Of a DNA stretch of 64,000 bases, positions 1 through 13,300 are shown piece after piece (within the stretch, counting starts at the first letter, position 1; the number at the start of each line of letters is the position of its first letter). The stretch lies in NCBI GenBank assembly GCA_032358165.1, contig JAALGY010000015.1, positions 372,001-436,000 on the forward strand, in the 5' to 3' direction. Both the position numbers and the translations under genes were made by a program. The stretch comes from Diplosphaera chodatii. Lineage: Eukaryota > Chlorophyta > Trebouxiophyceae > Prasiolales > Stichococcaceae. The notes beneath the pieces were generated by a model. That model was not told where the DNA came from and searched no databases. It worked only from the letters and a program-made list of their open reading frames with translations.

Positions 1-579
1 AGGTGGCGACTGTCTGCGGCGGCGCAGTGCCTGGCAGTACTCAATCCATTGACGGGGCTGGGTGGTCTATATACTGCACATGGCACAGCAGCAGCATGTA
101 TACAAACGTGTTGATGATGCCGTGACGTGCATGCGATTAACCACTGCGCAGCGGGGTGGACGGAGGCCGGACTCAATGAAGCACCATGCTTCTGAGGCAC
201 ATCACAAGGCTTTGACAGCCGCCGTCACCTGGCGAGCTTTGAAGGTAGTACCTCCGAAGTGGCTATTCTAGCAGCAGCGCGTCAGCAGCTGAGCCGCTGA
301 CGACCCTGTAGTCCTCAGTGCAACGCAGACACAGCAGTGAGCGGGTTGTACAAGGGGATGACCCTCTTCCAGGAACCCCGCGGCCACGGGTGCGTGCTGA
401 TCAGCCTTTCAGGCTGTGGAGTGCTGAGGACTGCTGCCTGCCGCTCCTATGATGATGGCAACTCGTGGGACGAGGGTTTGGCGTGATCTCCAGGGGGCAA
501 CGTGGGCGGAGTCGATCGTGAAGGCGTCTCACTTTTGCATTTGCACCGGACCAGCCCCGACCGTTACACCCTCGGCACC
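1..579. other. upstream region without a recognised gene
   Basis: No reading frame here resembles a known protein. It is the 5' flank of the surface-protein gene that begins at 580 and should hold its promoter and 5' UTR. I see no clear TATA element. Confidence 0.5.
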
Positions 580-3500
580 ATGCAACACCTCAGCTACGTC
601 CTACTGTGCGCTGTCACCATCCTGGCAGCGGCTGTTGTGCAGCCAGCGGCCGCCGTTCGCTCAGGTGCGAGACTTGTTGCTTTGAACGGCACTCTGGCAA
701 ACGTCCCGGCTTCGCACGGCGCAGTGCCCCGTGCCTAGTCTAATCACACTCCTAGGATGAAGCATGCTGCTCGCTGGCCTGACGTGGTGATGCCGTGCCA
801 CGGCGGCCGACCTCCGTTATCCTGCCGCTCACGCGCAACCGCGAGTTTCCAGGGCCCCGAAGACAGCGCAAGGTCCCACGCGCGCTAACATGCCCATGGA
901 TTAAACAAGACAGCACGCATGCTGCTCGGGCGCCGCTGCGGCGCGGCCGCCGCGCTTGACACGAAGATATCTCACATCGTGCACGTGTGCTCCCTCGCTG
1001 CCCAGCGGGTTATGTGCTGCAACGTAAACCCCGAAAGGCCGCCCCTGTAGTCAAACTCGCCTGCATCATTAGTAACATCATCGGTATTGGTCCAGCACAC
1101 CACACATCGTGTGCGAACCCTTCCGGCATCGTCGGAAACGTAACTCAAATTCCCGCTCGATGGCAATCTCATGTGCTTGTTGACTCGGAGCTTGCCACCA
1201 ACTCATGCTGCCGCCACTACCGTGCATGCATGCCAGCACTTCGCGCCAGCTGGACAAAACCTAGTAGACTGAGTGTGACCGTAGACTCATTGTTCAGTTG
1301 AAATGCTACTGTACGACTGTTGACATGTCGTCTTGCAGGAGATGACCACTTTGAAGGTGACACACCAGGACTGTTTTATGTCCCTGGAGACTTGGTGAGC
1401 GTCACCCTTCCTGTGCATGCGAGCTGTTGTTCTGTACACCGCCAGTTAAGTATCCAGGCATCACATGTGATGACAGACCGGTCAGCTTTGACCGACTTGC
1501 TCGTGCATGCCATGAGTGCTGCCCTGGACCATGAGTGCTGCCCTGGATGCATGCCTGCAGGCCATCGCAATCATTGACCCAACAACCCAGACTAACGTGA
1601 AGAACATCACGACCTTTGCTGGCGCGCCGCTGCTCGGCCCAGACGGGGAGACCCCCCGAAAGTGAGCTATGACATCCAGCCAGTTGCCGGACCTGTTTGC
1701 GCAGGATGACTTTGGCCGGTGTAGGCCATCCTGCATGCTTCCAGCCCAAGTTGCAAGTGGGTTCCGTCCAGGTGCATGCAGAACCACTTCTGACATTGCT
1801 CTCAAGCCAGTGCTAGAATTGTGCTGCTGCACTGCAGGTGGGGCGATGCCATATATGCAGAGGACCCTGCGAATGACCGGTACTACATCTTCATCAATGA
1901 GGTGCATGCTATACCATGTTGCAAATCCAATCTCGCCGAGTTTCACCTGCAGGTATGTTGGTGTGAGGCATGCTAAAGCTTGCTGATGCTTGTGAAGAGG
2001 CATTGACTAAATGCCCTGACACGCAGGTGGACGTGTACACCGATGATGACGGCTCAACGTACTCCCATGTGACCGTCATTGACACAGTGCAGCAGGAGGT
2101 GTGCTCACAGATCTGTCTCTGCATTTGGTGTTGTTTTGGATGCACACGCATGTACGACCACCACTGTCACAATCGGCATGTGACCCTCTCCCTTACAATA
2201 ATGCTGGCAGAATTGCATCACACACGCATGCTCTGATGCCATGTATGTTCACAAGCAGATCGTGGCGCGCGTGCGTGCTGGCCCAGCACTGGTGCATGGC
2301 TACAGCGTCTATAACCAGAATGAGTTCTGGGCCCACTCTGATGCAGAGTGAGCTACGCATTGTGATTCGTTCACAGGTTGCTTATGCGTGCTGTTGCACA
2401 TGTCGCTATGCCACCAGGCTCATTGATCATTGACAATGTCTCGCTGCAGCGGTCAGTTCTACGTTATTTCCTTGGATGAGGCTGGCGCTCTAGCATCTCA
2501 GCCGGTCAAGGTGCCTGCCGTTTCATGCTGCATGTAGACTCCATTCACCCATTGCCAAAGTCACACCAGCGTCCCAGTGTACACTGATGAGCCTGCACAG
2601 CACTGTACAACGCCACGCTGCAACCACATACAGGCATTCTTTGATGAGCCCGGCCACGGAAAGCTGTTGATCGACGACCGCATCTACCCGGCCGCCTACG
2701 CCACAAACGTGAACCAGCCATACGTCTTCGAGGTGCGTATCCTCCTCTGGTCTGAAGGCATGCACAGGAACACCATATGCTCCTTTTGCTGCAGGAAGTA
2801 GGCTGTGCGCTCAGCATGAGCTCTATACGACTGTCGCCCCTGCAGCCCAATTGTTGCCTTGCAATGGACTCGCGTTGACGCTGCACTCTACAACGCATCA
2901 CACGCTGTCCTGCAGATCGATCTGGAGAGCAGGACGCTGGCAGAATCCTACCCATTCCCGGCTCAGCTTGCCACAGCCTGCCCCGGCACCCACTCTATCG
3001 CCTTCTCAAAGATCAACATGCAGTGCGCTTTCTGCACCCAACACCACCATGGCCACACACCCCTGTGCCTTGTGCTGGTACCTGTCCCAATTGCAGGTTC
3101 ACGCAGCATGAGGCATTATATGCGCATGCACCTGCCAACACATGCACATCCGTATGGCCGACATATCCGTGTCTGTATGCGACTCAGCCTGTTTGTGTTC
3201 ACAGCCTGTACATCGAATGCGTTGGCGGCGGCGGTGTCGTCGAGTGGGACACCGTCAGTAAGAAGGTAGTGGACGCTGTATGCAAGAACGCCGACCATGC
3301 ACCTGTGACCATGCACCCATGACCCTGATGCAGCATCAACACATAGCATGCACAGGCAGCTATGGGCCCCAGTTGCAGTGGTTCAGTTCGTGCTTACAGC
3401 AAGAGCAGTCAGCCACGTGTGGGCGTTGCCAACGCAGGTGGTGAAGCAGTGGAGCCAGACCTTTGGTGCGGTGTACTCCACGCACGACGCCGACAGCCAG

Positions 3501-5986
3501 TACGTGCTGGTGTCCGATAACGCCAACAACCGGGCCGTCATCTTCCAGCCTGCAGGTTACACCGATTGCACCCGCTCTGTACTGCGGCTGACATGTCTTT
3601 CCTGTGCGCATAGCACAGAGCAAAGGTTGCGTGGCAGACGCCTATGCCTTGGCTTGCTTTGCTAGAGTTTGGCATGCTGACACGTGCCCACGCGCCTGTG
3701 GTGTGCAGCCACCGGCAAGGCCAGCACCATCAAATACACTGTGCCGGTGGAGGGCAACCCTGGACACCCTCTGTTCTACCCAAAGAATTCCGGCGACAAC
3801 GAGACCACCTTCTCGGTGCACAGCCTGCTGTGGGCCCTCCTTGCACTTAAACGCACGTGCGATGTGCTTCCTGCACATCCAGGAATGCGCAGACTTGCAT
3901 CTCAGCGCAGCAGGCATTGTCCAATACCTCAAAGTTGTGATCTGCTGACACCTCACAGGAGTACCTGGTGTTCTTCCCCCTGACGCGCAACACTAACAGG
4001 GCCAACATTGCTGCGGGTAAGGCCGTGCCCTGCCGTGCTGTGGCGTGCTGAAGGATCAGCATGGTGCCTTCGGCAACCGTGAATGTCGCCGTGCAACTGT
4101 TGCTGTGAGTGTGGCTCCCCACATGGGCTGGCTCATGTGCTGCCGCCACACACCTGCCCCGTAGTGACTGCACTGGGCGCCCGCGCACCGGGGGATGTCA
4201 CGAGCCCCGACTATGCCGGGGAGCCTTTCGACTGCAACTACGCGCCAGCCACGGCACTTGACGCTGCCGGCGGCGCCGACTCTGAGGCGTGAGCGCTCCG
4301 CTTCAAGTGTCTGATCGCCACGTGCCCAATTGCAAACCCTTGCCTTGCATGTACTGCACACGAAGTCGACGTCAGCTGCCGGGCAGCGCTATCACGTGAT
4401 GCTGTGCTGTCACCCCGCACTCCGCCTGTGCAGGGGACTGCAGCTGGCTACAGGGTCGGGTGCGACGCCGAGGTGCGGCTCCTGCGCGCCGCAGGACCCC
4501 GCCACCGACTTCCTCCCCAACCTGTCTGGCTTCAGGTGCGGTGGCAGGGCATGCGGAACCGTGCCGGCGGCAATTCGGGCCACCCTGGGTTGCTGTCGGA
4601 CCTGCACCTGCGACCGGGACCAAGCTTCACGTCATGGGTGTGGTTCTAGGCAGAAGCTATCTTCCTTTGGCGGTCTATGCAGGTACTTCGATGTCCAGGA
4701 GGTCATTGCGCAGGGCCCCGGCAATGCTTCTGCCACCACCGCCACGCTGATCCCGGCCGGCGCCATCCTCCCAGCGCCTGCTGAGGCGAGCAGCTTCTTA
4801 TCCTTCTTGCACTATGACCAGCTGCCGTCCCAACGACGCTCCAAATGCACCGGACATCCTGCAGTTACTCGTGCATGGACAGCTGGTGCAGTTGTGTGCG
4901 GTATGCATCCCGGCTGGCGAGCACCAGTTCACTGCTGCAGGGCAACGACACCAACCAGTGCGCATATGCTGGTGAGGACTCCCGCGAGGGCCACAGGGGC
5001 GGGCGCTACGTCGCTGTCCTTGCCGATGTCCCTGCGCCTGCGCTATATGTAGGTGCCCTGCCCCGCACTGCTGATATGAGGGCCGACCTGCGGCGACAGT
5101 CCAGTAGGACAGGCTCACTACCTGGACATGGTGCTTGCTGCCTGCCTGGATGCGCAGCGGCGCTGATCAAGTGCGCGCGTGTCATCCTCAACGCAATGAG
5201 TGAAGGGCACTCCAGTGACCCCAGCAGCCTGCCATCCCGTGTGGCAGGTGGTGGACGCCAGGGCGTCTGGTGGCCCGGAGCTGCTGGGCACGGCACCCGT
5301 CGGCGGCAACCCCGCGCGCACCACCTGGGCCCCCGCCCGCACCTACGCCGGTGAGCGAGCCCCCGCGCCCCGAGCCCCCCTGAAGACCACACACCCTACG
5401 CCCAAGCACCCCTGTGATACAGTGGACGCCGGGATGAGTGGTCGGATCAAGGGCACAGGGCTAGCAGCGCTGGCAGGGCCTCTCTGCTTCGCACGGCAGC
5501 GAAAGGAGCCTCTCTGTAGTTGCTCAGCGTGCTGTGGACTGGCTTGCAGCTGGAAGGACACCCGACGCGACGATCATTGGCGGCGGCGTCGCTCCGGTGT
5601 CCGGCGGCCCCGCGCCCGCCATCGAAGTGCAGGTGATGCCACACCCCAGTTGCAACTGCCACAACACAGCCAGCGGGACCGGCTGGGCATGCTTGCATCT
5701 GAGCTCCGTGCTGCCTGCGCATTGGCGTTTACGATCACCTGCCCACGCTGCCACCCCGTGCTGCATGCAACACCTGGCGCCCGAGCTGCGTTGGATGATG
5801 GCTGTGCTGCTTGCTGTGCAGGCGTCTGGTGTCGCGGCCGATTCTCCTGCCCCTGCTACGAGCACCACCCCATCCTCCGCCCCATCCACACCTGCGCCAG
5901 CGCCCCAGGGTGGCCACCGCAGTGTAGTCTTTGCGGCCGGCGCCGGAGCTGTGGTTGTGACAGCAGTGCTGGCTCTGGTGCTGTGA
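580..5986 (+). CDS. secreted or surface-anchored beta-propeller-like protein, many exons
   Basis: The first exon (from ATG 580) encodes a signal peptide: a short start, a hydrophobic core (VLLCAVTILAAAVV) and an Ala-rich cleavage region. It splices in phase to about 1340 (GDDHFEGDTPGLFYVPGD). Further exons follow at about 1561-1662 (AIAIIDPTTQTNVKN), 1838-1900 (DRYYIFINE), 2027-2096, 2256-2330, 2453-2510 (GQFYVISLDEAGALA), 2633-2730, 2847-3018 (ALYNASHAVLQIDLESRTLA), 3204-3265, 3440-3550 (YVLVSDNANNRAVIFQP), 3709-3835, 3960-4018, then several Pro/Gly-rich exons. The last exon ends in a hydrophobic stretch (SVVFAAGAGAVVVTAVLALVL) right at the stop, preceded by a Ser/Thr/Pro/Ala linker. This looks like a GPI-attachment signal or a single membrane anchor. 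The repeated 'Y-hydrophobic-D...N' blades resemble YVTN/NHL-type propellers, but no specific family is recognised. It probably acts at the cell surface. The 5' and 3' ends are well supported; internal exons between 4000 and 5600 are less certain. Confidence 0.7.
1510..1547 (+). repeat. exact 19-bp tandem duplication in an intron
   Basis: Two identical head-to-tail 19-bp units, 1510-1528 and 1529-1547 (CCATGAGTGCTGCCCTGGA), lie just before the 3' splice site at about 1560. Probably replication slippage. Confidence 0.9.
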
Positions 5987-6594
5987 TGGAAACGCGCAGT
6001 AAGGGGGCTTGGGATGAAACTGTGTGATGTGCCCAGCAACAACAGTCAGTTCTGGCGCAATGGGAACTGGGAAGTGCAACATGCTGAGAATTGTCACTAC
6101 TGATGCACTGCATGCAACCTTCTTGATATCTTTTGCACCACGTATGCAGGCCTGTCTTCATTTCACTCTTTCTGTACACGATCTCGCGTGACGAGGGCTT
6201 AGGGTTTGGGGTATGTCGAAGGCCTGACTGAGGATAAACAATTGGCGTTCGCATGGGCGAGACGCGAGTTTGTCCCCCACTGGCATGAAAGGGAGGCAGG
6301 GAAGGGGCGAAGGGCGTGCATCCTGAAAGGCTGCTATACCTGCCCTCGTCATTGGAAAACACTTAACTTCTACCCCGGGGTTAAGAGGATATAACCATTC
6401 GCAAACCAAATATCGCTCGCCGCGCCACGCAGCTAGCTCGTCGCCGTGCGACGCCGACAGCAACAATGCACAAGATGGGCGAGATGATTTTAGGCCACAA
6501 GCTGGCAGCGCTGATGGCCGAACGGCACCATCAGCCGTTCCGGAAATAACAGTATTAGGGTTTACGCTCGCTCTCATCGCGGTGAACGCAAAGA

Positions 6595-6620
6595 GTTTGG
6601 CCCCTAAAGGGGGGCCAAAC
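6595..6620. repeat. perfect 10-bp inverted repeat (hairpin)
   Basis: GTTTGGCCCC at 6595-6604 is the exact reverse complement of 6611-6620, separated by six bases (TAAAGG). No target-site duplication is visible next to it. It could be a 3'-end structure or an element terminus. Confidence 0.75.
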
Positions 6621-6657
6621 TAAAAACCAGTAGGTGACGCGAACACCGGGTGGTTTT

Positions 6658-6742
6658 GATAGGAAGGGGGCCCCCCGTTTCCTCCGTTTTCTCCCCCGTT
6701 TCCTCCATTCCCCCCCCCCCCCCCTCCTCGTTTCCTCCCCCG
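6658..6742. repeat. pyrimidine-rich tract with C15 run
   Basis: The + strand is almost purely C/T, with repeated CCCCCGTTTCCTCC-like units around a run of 15 C at 6710-6724. The opposite strand therefore carries several G-runs. A related CTCCCCCGTTTCCT motif recurs at about 7827. Confidence 0.85.
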
Positions 6743-8289
6743 TTCCGGGCTGCGGGCCATTCAGGGGGGGTAAAGTGAAAAATGTATAGGGCCGGAGGCC
6801 CCAGCCTCTCACACCGGCGCTGCTGGCGTCGCAGCTGCAGCTCGAGGCATTGCTGATGCTTTGTCGTCCTTGATACTAGGTGCTGCCTGCTTGGCACCTG
6901 CTCATATGGCCGCTATGGCCGCTAGGCAGCTGAATTTTGCCCAAAAATCCAAAAATTTCTGCAAATTCTTGCAAATTTGCAGCATTTTTCCATGTTGCTG
7001 CTGGCAGAGTCGCAAAATTTTCCTAGCAGCGGTTGCGACGTAGCGTGTGAGGTATCCGGGCGTCGCAGACCTACAACAGAAGCAGCCATATGTCCTGCAG
7101 CCGTCTGCAGCCATAACAGTGCAGTTCGACAGGAGGCAGTAGGGCAGCCTTTAGTAGGCAGTGCCATCAAGCAATTGGGGCTGCCCATTCATCAAGTCCA
7201 CAACGGGCTGCAGCTCGTTGCTGCTGACATGGAGCAAGCTGCAGCCTCATAAGATGCACCACATAGCGTTTGCGGCCTGGTGAAGCGCTTGCGGCAGCCT
7301 GAGCACGGCGCGGGGACCAGAAACCACCGATCAGCCCCGCAGCAGCCTGGCAGCAGCGCTGCGACGCGGTCTATTGCTGCGCAGACTTCGTGTTCATATT
7401 GTTTCGTGCAATGCGCGACCCTGAAGGATGTAGCGTGTCAGCGTCGCGTGCACTGCGCCAGCTGTCGGGTCACTGACACAGGCAGCGGGCTATCAGTCCT
7501 GCGGCCGCGGAGAACGCAGTGCAAGCCCCTCGGGCGTGCTGAGGGCTCGTTCAGAGCCGTTCATGGGGTCGCGGGCGTCCGTGTTGGCACAGATTCGGCG
7601 TGCGGCGCCGTTGAATTCTTGCCCGACAGCACGCGCCGTTTACGGATTGCAGTACTTTGCTGCCTGCAGGATTCTCTCAGTCACAGCTAGATAACCTCAG
7701 TCCGGTGCCGTTCCCCGGGAATCAGAGCGTGTCCTCGGCTAGATGACCTCAGTCGCGAGCGCTGTGGAGCCGGCTAGAAGAGGATTCTCTCAGTCGGGAC
7801 CCCCCCGGAATGGGACCCCGCTCTTTCTCCCCCGTTTCCTTGCTGCCGCACTCTGGTCTCGCAGTGTACATATAAGTTACTGGCCAAAGTGCTTTCGTGT
7901 GCAACTCCAGACATGCTTTACAGAAAGCTGCGGACTTTCTGCCGTTCGACGGACATCCGATGTGATGATGGACACATCGAACAGTTGCTCCTGACGTGAC
8001 ACGTGTGACACCACATTCACTGCAGGGCGCTTCAATCTCTACCTGACACACCGTTAGGGTTGACACGTGGCGCTCTGGCATTGAAAGCGATTGCTGACGT
8101 GTCGGCCTCTCAGCATTTGCAAAAACCCAATTGGAAGTTCGCGTAACAAGCAAAGGTCGAGAAACCATCCAGTCCTGACCAAGCACCTGAGGATTATTGT
8201 CGCACGCATGTAAATCATGAACCTGTACACTTGACTGCTGGAGCTCAAGCAATCAAAATCTTCACGACATGTGTAATTACCGCCTTGCT

Positions 8290-9037
8290 TTATATCAACC
8301 TCCATAGGGTCGAGTACCGCCCTGTGGTTGAAGTTTCAACACACAAACAACCGAAAAGGATTGTCATAAAGCCGCCAACTAAGGCGGCGAACAGGAAGAA
8401 ACTAAGCCCGTCGAAGCCCTGGCTGTCGATCGTGAAGCCGAGGATGAGAGCACCTGCAACACCAATGCTCATGCCTGCACAAAGCCAACAGATGGAAAGT
8501 CAGTGGCATGGCTTGTGCAGTTGCTCACATGAGCAGTGAACTCTGTCGTCGACGGTGACATCGATGCCACAGCCTGTCGACTTTGCAGCACGTTCCTGCA
8601 TACCGATCTCGCGTGCTGCAGCATGCATGTCAGTGCATGCCACAGGCAGCACAGGTTGCTAAAGCACGACAAGTACCAATAACACAGCGCAAGGGGTGGA
8701 CAACCACACCTGCAACCCCAACAGCGGACTGGCAAACAACCGCACCTGCAAGAAGCGCCAGGCACGCTGCCGTGACGACGCTGCCAGCGCGCAGCCTGGC
8801 CCGCACCTGCCCGGCCCTCTCCTTCATGCCTTGCTTGGGCTGTGCATGTGGCAAGGCCGCCGTTGCCGCTGCCGCGGCTGCAGAGCCTTCTGGACCTGAA
8901 AAGCCGGTCTGACCGGCAGCTGACGGCATCTCGATGGCGCTGTGGGCCGCGGCACTGCTCCCGGGGGTGCCATCTGGGATGCTGCAGGGTGTGGGCGCCG
9001 GCATGGACCTGGCTGCATCCTGCTGCGAGTATTGCAC
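8290..9037 (-). CDS. small putative multi-pass membrane protein (two exons)
   Basis: Exon 1 (about 9037-8710) has an Ala-rich start followed by a hydrophobic segment (SVVTAACLALLAGAVV). A phase-1 donor at 8710 joins in frame to exon 2 at 8474-8290. That exon encodes two more hydrophobic stretches (SIGVAGALILGFTI and FFLFAALVGGFMTILFGCL) and ends with a short tail and a stop at 8290. The spliced protein would be about 150-170 residues with about three membrane segments. The start is uncertain: the Met at 9037 or one near 8930. I do not recognise a family. Support is the in-phase splice and the clean hydrophobic pattern only. Confidence 0.42.
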
Positions 9038-10340
9038 ATCATGTCATAGCGGCCTTCTGTGTGCCTTGATCAGTACTGTACGTATGCTCAAGGTGCATGT
9101 AGCCCGACCACATGCGCTGCTGAGCATGGCACGAATTTAGAGTAACAAATGTATGCGGTCTGAACTGATACCTGATGCATGCTGCGGGGTGCTTCAGTAG
9201 CTTCAGCACAGCGAGTACGGCCAGCCGTCTCAGCAGATTGACCCGCAGCGGCAGGCATGGTCGTGTGGCGCTGCGAACAGCTCACATGGCTGTGGGGCAG
9301 CGCGTCACCATACGATGGAGTGTTCAACCTTCAAGCACGCTGACCGGCTTCAATGAATCCTTGACATCTCGTGTGTTCATGGCACAAGCTGTCAGTCTGT
9401 GCGCTTTACAGTTCAGGCGCTGCACCAGCTGCGCCCAACGGATGCACAGGTGATCAACTTCACGGAACAGCATCTGCAAGCTGTGGTTCGCCGAGTGTCG
9501 AAGATGTGCTTAGTATAGCACATGATGTCATATGCAGCACGCAGCGAGCGTGCAACAAGGCTGAACTCGACACCGTGTGCACGACGTGAGCAGGTTTTCG
9601 CACGACTTGGCAAGATGTGTACTGCTGCACAGCAATGCCGCAAAACCGCAGATCCGAACTAAGTGTGAAACCCCGATGAGTGCTTAGCAAAAGCAGGGAT
9701 TGTGTGAGCACGGGCAAGGGACGCAAGGTGTGGGTGTTGGGAAGAGCAAGCTCCCTGCACTTTCGGTGTTGTGCTCCAGGGGGGGAATGGATCGAGGGTT
9801 TTGGTCACACTGAGGAGCGCTGTGGTGCGTTTGTCAGGAAAGTTGTTGGTATCAGGGGGGTTTAACGAAGCCGCCTGTGTCAATGGAGTCTAGCCAGCAG
9901 AAAGAGACGGTTGTGTGGGCACCTCGGTGCGACAAACACCAAGATTCTGTGCGACAACTTCGTGCAAGGTGGCAGTGTTAGCAGGCAGGCAACTACATAC
10001 TCTAGTGCGTGATGTGTTCGGCCCTGTGCTGCAAAAGACTGTGGCGGACCCTGCTGCTGAGTACTGACACAGCGATGAATTTACAGCCTACGACGTGGCC
10101 TAGACACGCCCCTCATGCAGGCTGCTGCTGTGCATGATCCTATCTCAACCCCAAGCTGAAGGTGTTGCCCAAAATTTGCTGCTGAAACCACTGCCGATGA
10201 CTGGGCAGGTAAAGCCCCTTCCAGCCTGGAACGCAGTGCTTGAAACAATGGTACGCACGGGCAGCATCTGTATCGCCGGTGCGCTACCCGCTGCTATGGC
10301 TACTGCACGTGAACGCGTCACTGCCCATATGCGAAAATGC
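9038..10340. other. intergenic, nothing recognised
   Basis: Between the 5' side of the small membrane-protein gene and the 3' end of SDHA. Only short frames without motifs; it presumably contains the SDHA 3' UTR. Confidence 0.5.
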
Positions 10341-13300
10341 TCAGTAGGTGCGGGCCTTGGGCGGCACCTCCGGCATGTCCTTCGTCATCGGGTGGTTGTG
10401 CACTGGCCGGTAGTCAATCTTGACCTGCACGGACACAAACTCGTCGATCGCTGGTTCAGCCGCACGCTCAGCATATGGACGGCCAACAAACAATGTGAAG
10501 ACCTGCTCGGCTTACGGTTCTGAAAGAAAAGGAGCATGTGGGCTGAGCACCCGTCCAGAAGCACACCTTGTCCTTGCCAGGCTTGGAGGCGTCCCACCAG
10601 CCAACCGTGTGCTTCATCCACTCCTTGTCGTTGCGCTCTGGGAAGTCCTCCCGCGCGTGCGCGCCCCGACTCTCCTGCAGCAACAAGTGCCAAAGATGTG
10701 GACGGCAACGCCGATGCAGCACAGGATGCAGAGCAGGCATGTCAACTTGGAGGTAGCGTGCAGGCTGGTTGCTGGTCGGTATGGTTGACCTGCTCTGCGA
10801 GCCCAAGCTGCTGCATGACAAAGCCACGCAGCAGGAGCGCACCTTGCGGGCCTCGGCAGAGTGCACGGTGATGGCGGCATTGGTCAGCAGGTTGTCCAGC
10901 TCGCACGCCTCCAGCAGGTCCGTGTTCCACACCAGGCTGCGGTCTTGCAGCTGCACGAGACGAAGCACATGACCCTTGGCCGCATGAACAGGCAGCAGGC
11001 TGCTGCACCGCAAATGAGGGTCATCTGCAGGGGGATGCGTCCACAGTCTGCTGTCGTATAGGAGACGTTGTAGCACACACACGCACCCCAATGTCGTCCA
11101 TGGAGTCGACGATCTCGTCGATGCGCTGCTTGCCCGACTCCAGCGTCTCCTGCGTCCTGAAGACTGCTGCATCCTCCTGTGACACGACAGGAACGGCCGT
11201 CAGCATGGCCGCTGTTAAGGAAACCATCACGGCGCTCTGATCGAGCACGTGCACCCCAAGCAAAGAGACCCTCATCTCCCTGACACGGCCACGCCTTTGT
11301 AGCCCAGCATTTGGGGCGGCACCTGCATGACGCGCTGCATCTTGCCGCGGATCTGCGCGGTGGGCAGCGACCCCTTGCTGTAGCGCAGCTTGTCCAGGTG
11401 CGCGATGGACGCCTCGCCCGCGTCCTTGGGCAGCTCCGGCTGCGCGTCGCCCGGCTTCATCTCCTCGCCTGTTGCAGGACAACCGTCAACATCGACCGAC
11501 CGACTACTCCGAACGGCTTACTTCCACGTCTCAGCACTGTAACCAAGACGTGAGGCGCCGTCGTGCCAACCTGTAAACCACACTGCAGCTACGAATGCCA
11601 GATGCCGCATCTTCTGGCACAGACAACACACTGCGCAAATGCCAGCTGACAAGCACCCACACATCCAGTGTGCACGAGCACCCTTCACCAAGGCTGATGA
11701 CACACGCACCGACTGTGATGGCGCATGCGCGGCCAAAGACCACGATGTCCAGCAGGCTGTTGGCGCCCAGGCGGTTGGCGCCATGCACGGAGGCGGAGGC
11801 GGCCTCGCCGGCGGCCAGCAGCCCGGGCACGATGCGCTCGGGGTCGTCCTTGGTGGGGGACACCACCTGGCCGCGGTAGTTGGTGGGCACGCCGCCCATG
11901 TTGTACTGCACAGCAGGCGGACACTGCATCAGGGCAGCTGGGACAGTATTGCAAGGACAGAAAGTAGGGTCAGCAGAGCAGCAGGGAAGAACAGGCTCAT
12001 CCCAGTGGCTGCAGATGAAGGACTCACATGTACTGTTGGGATGACGGGGATGGGCTCCTGCAAGCCCAACATGACTCAGAGTCAAAGTCAGGAAGACCAT
12101 CAAAGTCAGGAAGACCTTCCCACTGACCCTGTTCTCAAGTGCACAGTGACAGCCACCAACTCCTTCCTACGATGGCAGCACCAGGAGCCCACCTTTGTGA
12201 CGTCCACGCCCGCGAAGATGGCGGCGGTCTCGCTGATGCCGGGCAGCCGCTCCGCCAGGATCTCCGGCGGCAGGTGGTTCAGGTGCAGGTAGAGGTGGTC
12301 CTTCTCGGGGCCCACCCCCCGCCCCTCCCGGATCTCCATCGTCATGGACCGGCTGACAACGTCACGCGAGGCCAGGTCCTTCGCTGTCGGGGCATACCTG
12401 AACAAAGAATGCGATTTACAGTTGGGCATCTCACACCACATCTTGGCAGCTCTGGTACACATCAGTGCTTGACACCAGGCATCCTTGAGATATACAATGT
12501 ACAGTCACATTGGGCATGCGGCCAAGAGTGTCGGGCGGCGCACCGCTCCATGAAGCGCTCGCCCTCGCTGTTGCGTAGCACACCGCCCTCGCCACGGGAG
12601 CCCTCCGTGATGAGGCACCCCGCCCCATAGATGCCTACGCAGACAGGGACCTGTCTACCATAACATACAGTGAGGCTATGTGACGAGGCAGGACCCGAGC
12701 AGCTACCACGGCCGTCCTCTGGAGGGCCCTCTTTTGCATGATCAGCTTGATGAAGTCTTCTTGACATTTGCACATATTACCACTACTGGGTGTACTGCAC
12801 ACCTGTGGGGTGGAACTGGACGAATTCCAGGTCCTGCAGCGGGATGCCGGCGCGGGCCGCCATCGCATTGCCGTCGCCTGTGCACGTGTGCGCTGAGGTG
12901 GCTGAGAAGTACGCGCGGCCATAGCCTCCCGTCGCCAGGATGGTCTGCAATCGCAGCAAAAGTCACGACAACCCTCAGCTCCTACTCTTTGTAAACTTCT
13001 GGGCTGCACGCTGTGGTAGGTCAGTGCGCTTGGGCAGGGGAAGATGTACAAGAAGATGTAGATGTGCATCTCATTGTGCTGATGCATGGAACAGCCTACA
13101 TGAGGACAGCCTACATCAGTGACAATGCCTGCCGTTGCTGCCACCGACCTGCGCTGCCCTGAAGCGGTGCAGGGTGCCGTCCTCCATGCACATGGCCAGC
13201 ACCCCCCGGCACGCGCCCTGGTCATCCATGATCAAATCCAATGCGAAGTACTCCACTGCAAAGCAGAGCATAAGCACGTGTCCGCCTGCACTTGGATGGA

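Larger units (their letters stand above)
5987..8289. other. 2.3-kb gene-free stretch with low-complexity and compositionally odd segments
   Basis: Short open frames occur, including one of 136 codons at 7280-7690 (+), but none has splice-consistent neighbours or recognisable motifs. The stretch holds a perfect 10-bp inverted repeat (6595-6620), a pyrimidine tract with a run of 15 C (6710-6724), an A/T-rich island (about 6930-7020) and short motifs repeated near 7670-7830. It may be a decayed mobile element or plain intergenic DNA. Confidence 0.5.

Noticed and set aside
5200..6027. 275-codon + strand open frame
   Set aside because: It crosses several splice sites of the surface-protein gene in a frame other than the one supported by exon joins; Cys/Arg-rich with no motif.
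7280..7690. 136-codon + strand open frame
   Set aside because: Low-complexity composition, no homology recognised and no partner exon.
13088..13116. ACAGCCTACAT repeated twice
   Set aside because: Only an 11-bp word in an SDHA intron; too short to mean more than slippage.
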